Below the pieces are notes generated by a model. The model made no database searches. It was given only the letters and a program-made list of their open reading frames with translations, and was not told the DNA's origin. Below are positions 7,034 to 7,823 of a DNA stretch of 7,823 nucleotides, in pieces. Location of the stretch: assembly GCA_910584695.1 (NCBI GenBank), contig CAJUBR010000098.1:1-7823 (forward strand), read 5' to 3'. This DNA comes from an uncultured Lachnospiraceae bacterium (GTDB taxonomy: Bacteria; Bacillota; Clostridia; Lachnospirales; Lachnospiraceae). The position numbers were made by a program, and so were the translations under genes. Positions within the stretch are counted from its first letter, which is position 1. Every line of letters begins with the position of its first letter.

Positions 7034-7075
7034 GGTCATTTCCTTTCAGAAGGCGCAGCGCCAATCACTTTCAGG

Positions 7076-7435
7076 TTACATTTGCGTTGTCTTTCTGATA
7101 ACCATGGAAATCAGCATGGCCGCTATCCCCAAAGCAAGATAAACCACCGCATACAAAATAAATGCCGTTTCCCCCATGTCAAAAAATATCCAGGTACCAG
7201 TCAAAAACAGCCCTGCCGAAACAATCGGAAGGCTCCACAGATGTTTCACATCTTTTCCCGCAAATACTCCGGTTATCACGGAATATAATGGATTGACTGC
7301 AAAAAACAAAAGAAAACATACCGCCATTCCCGAATCGCCTTTTACGAAAGTAACCGCAAGCCACGGCAATGCCAGCATGACTGCCATCGAAGCCGTCACC
7401 CATAAAATAATCTCTTTTTTCATACCCTTTTCCAT
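7076..7435 (-). CDS. small four-helix membrane protein, unknown function
   Basis: A 119-residue protein made almost entirely of hydrophobic helices, near residues 10-31, 35-56, 67-86 and 90-113, with short basic loops (GKDVKH after helix two, RKTTQM at the end). The stretch GTWIFFDMGETAFILYAVVY between helices three and four carries the only charged residues likely to sit within or near the membrane, Asp and Glu around 86-89. I recognise no named family. The ATG at 7435 lacks a close ribosome binding site (GGGAG is about 13 bases away); an ATG four codons later is an alternative. It is followed after 42 bases by the response regulator, so it is probably the first gene of the two-component operon. 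An accessory protein for sensing is possible but not supported by any motif. Confidence 0.75.
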   Translation of the reverse strand: MEKGMKKEIILWVTASMAVMLALPWLAVTFVKGDSGMAVCFLLFFAVNPLYSVITGVFAGKDVKHLWSLPIVSAGLFLTGTWIFFDMGETAFILYAVVYLALGIAAMLISMVIRKTTQM

Positions 7436-7514
7436 TCTAACACATCTGCTCCCTATAAATGTTTCTTCAATAACAGCTTAAGATAGTTCTTTTTAAAGTC
7501 ACGTACTGAACAAA

Positions 7515-7542
7515 AGATTTCCTTCATCCTTCTCAGATTTCC
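7515..7542. repeat. 8-bp direct repeats at 20-bp spacing upstream of the two-component operon
   Basis: AGATTTCC occurs at 7515-7522 and again at 7535-7542, exactly 20 bp apart on the plus strand. They lie about 80-110 bases upstream of the 119-residue gene and just downstream of the terminator at 7545-7571. The spacing resembles LytTR half-sites, and GATTTC also appears in the repeats at 4948-4981, but in the opposite orientation relative to the gene it would control. A regulatory role is tentative. Confidence 0.4.
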
Positions 7543-7544
7543 CT

Positions 7545-7571
7545 AACAAAAATAGCGGGGAAATTCCCCGC
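7545..7571 (-). terminator. GC-rich intrinsic terminator or attenuator
   Basis: GCGGGGAA and TTCCCCGC flank a single base (7555-7571). As RNA this gives a six-pair all-GC stem with a five-base loop. On the minus strand it is followed at once by TATTTTTGTT (7554-7545). It lies about 60 bases downstream of the start predicted from the promoter at 7637-7665, and about 110 bases before the 119-residue gene. It therefore either ends a short RNA or attenuates transcription into the two-component operon. Confidence 0.8.
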
Positions 7572-7630
7572 CGTTCGGTGGACCAGGGTCTTTCGACCAG
7601 CCCAATCAGTGATATCACTGACTTATTTAT
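7546..7630 (-). ncRNA. candidate structured small RNA or attenuated leader, about 85 nt
   Basis: Between a good promoter and a strong terminator there is no open reading frame with a ribosome binding site. The segment can fold into successive hairpins: TCAGTG-ATAT-CACTGA (7621-7606), GGTC-GAAA-GACC closed by a GNRA-type tetraloop (minus strand within 7587-7598), and the terminator stem. CTGGTC occurs twice flanking the tetraloop hairpin, so alternative pairings are possible. It matches no RNA family I can recall; I looked for T-box, riboswitch, SRP RNA and hammerhead cores and saw none. It could be a stand-alone small RNA or the 5' leader of the two-component operon. Confidence 0.45.
7606..7621. 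promoter_or_regulatory. perfect 16-bp palindrome downstream of promoter
   Basis: TCAGTGATATCACTGA is a perfect inverted repeat with no spacer, covering about +10 to +25 of the predicted transcript. It could be a DNA operator for a dimeric repressor or the first hairpin of the RNA; the sequence alone cannot decide. Confidence 0.55.
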
Positions 7631-7636
7631 ATGTTA

Positions 7637-7665
7637 ATATTAACGGAAATATACCTCACTGTCAA
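7637..7665 (-). promoter_or_regulatory. strong consensus-like promoter
   Basis: The minus strand shows perfect TTGACA (7665-7660), a 17-base spacer and TAATAT (7642-7637). The -10 element is embedded in a perfect 12-bp palindrome GTTAATATTAAC (7633-7644). The predicted start is near 7630. It drives the short RNA and, if the terminator is read through, the two-component operon. Confidence 0.7.
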
Positions 7666-7743
7666 TGATGTTTTGCTAACCCGCCATATCCTCCATTTTT
7701 CAACAGCATTTGTAAAGTAAAAATACACCTTTTGCCAAATCTT

Positions 7744-7823
7744 TCAGTTTGTATTTACTTCAGCAGCGAAAATTTTGCTGCATAATTCTGTATATTCATC
7801 ATATGAAATTTCAGCTCCATTCA
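7744..7823 (-). CDS. possible C-terminus of an unidentified gene
   Basis: A minus-strand frame open from the window edge gives NGAEISYDEYTELCSKIFAA, then EVNTN and TGA at 7746-7744. It has ordinary codon choice and matches the direction of every other gene here. Only 26 residues are visible, and an open frame of this length is not rare by chance, so the call is tentative. No family can be assigned, and no terminator follows before the next promoter. The competing reading is a plus-strand gene starting at 7803; both cannot be right over the shared bases. Confidence 0.35.
   Translation of the reverse strand, partial: NGAEISYDEYTELCSKIFAAEVNTN
7803..7823 (+). CDS. possible first seven codons of a uvrB-like gene, alternative reading
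   Basis: On the plus strand the last 21 bases read MKFQLHS from an ATG. UvrB proteins of Firmicutes often begin with M-x-F-x-L-x-S followed by Y-x-P-x-G-D-Q-P, so the match is notable for so few residues. Against it, there is no ribosome binding site upstream and the minus-strand frame at 7744-7823 overlaps it. If real, UvrB would be the excinuclease subunit that verifies DNA damage. The window ends before any diagnostic motif. Confidence 0.2.

Noticed and set aside
7545..7630. Known riboswitch, T-box, SRP RNA or hammerhead ribozyme
   Set aside because: None of the conserved cores I know (T-box GGTGG-type bulge with specifier, SRP GGAA tetraloop motif, CUGAUGA hammerhead core) is present.
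1..7823. CRISPR array, insertion sequence, tRNA or rRNA
   Set aside because: No regularly spaced repeats, no transposase-like frame with terminal inverted repeats, and no tRNA or rRNA signature were seen on either strand.

Overview
The window looks like part of a chromosome from an anaerobic, low-to-mid GC Firmicute, most likely a Clostridia/Lachnospiraceae-type gut bacterium. The evidence is strong AGGAGG-type ribosome binding sites, AT-rich codons, an AgrC-like kinase paired with a LytTR regulator, and a lipoprotein plus multi-permease ABC-2 operon of the kind common in that group. The taxon is an inference from style, not from a marker gene. Every gene I trust lies on the minus strand, so transcription runs right to left.

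From right to left: (1) 7436-7823 holds the possible 3' end of an unidentified gene, then a consensus-like promoter (TTGACA, 17 bp, TAATAT) with two perfect palindromes. After it comes a short structured segment ending in a GC-rich intrinsic terminator, so either a small RNA of about 85 nt or an attenuated leader. A pair of 8-bp direct repeats 20 bp apart follows. (2) 7435-5047 carries a 119-residue four-helix membrane protein, a LytTR response regulator and an AgrC/GHKL-type sensor kinase. (3) 5046-4855 is a regulatory gap with a perfect TATAAT, a poor -35, and two direct repeats exactly 22 bp apart upstream, the arrangement expected for LytTR activation. (4) 4854-820 is a tight operon: an acidic lipoprotein, three different ABC-2-type membrane proteins, and an ABC ATPase with Glu where the Q-loop Gln normally sits. 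(5) 729-610 is a 39-residue membrane microprotein with an excellent ribosome binding site, followed by a long hairpin terminator. (6) 496-1 is a TetR-family repressor, cut by the left edge, with a perfect 13-bp palindrome between its promoter and start codon.

Working model (inference): the kinase senses an extracellular or membrane-associated signal, perhaps a peptide or envelope-active antimicrobial. The LytTR regulator then activates the lipoprotein/ABC operon through the 22-bp-spaced repeats. The lipoprotein and BcrA/LanF-like transporter would sequester or expel the compound. No bacteriocin precursor, modification enzyme or leader peptidase is visible here, so this reads as a detection-and-resistance module rather than a producer cluster. 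The most novel-looking pieces are the microprotein at 610-729, the 5-gene operon with three permeases, and the structured RNA/promoter region near 7550-7665.
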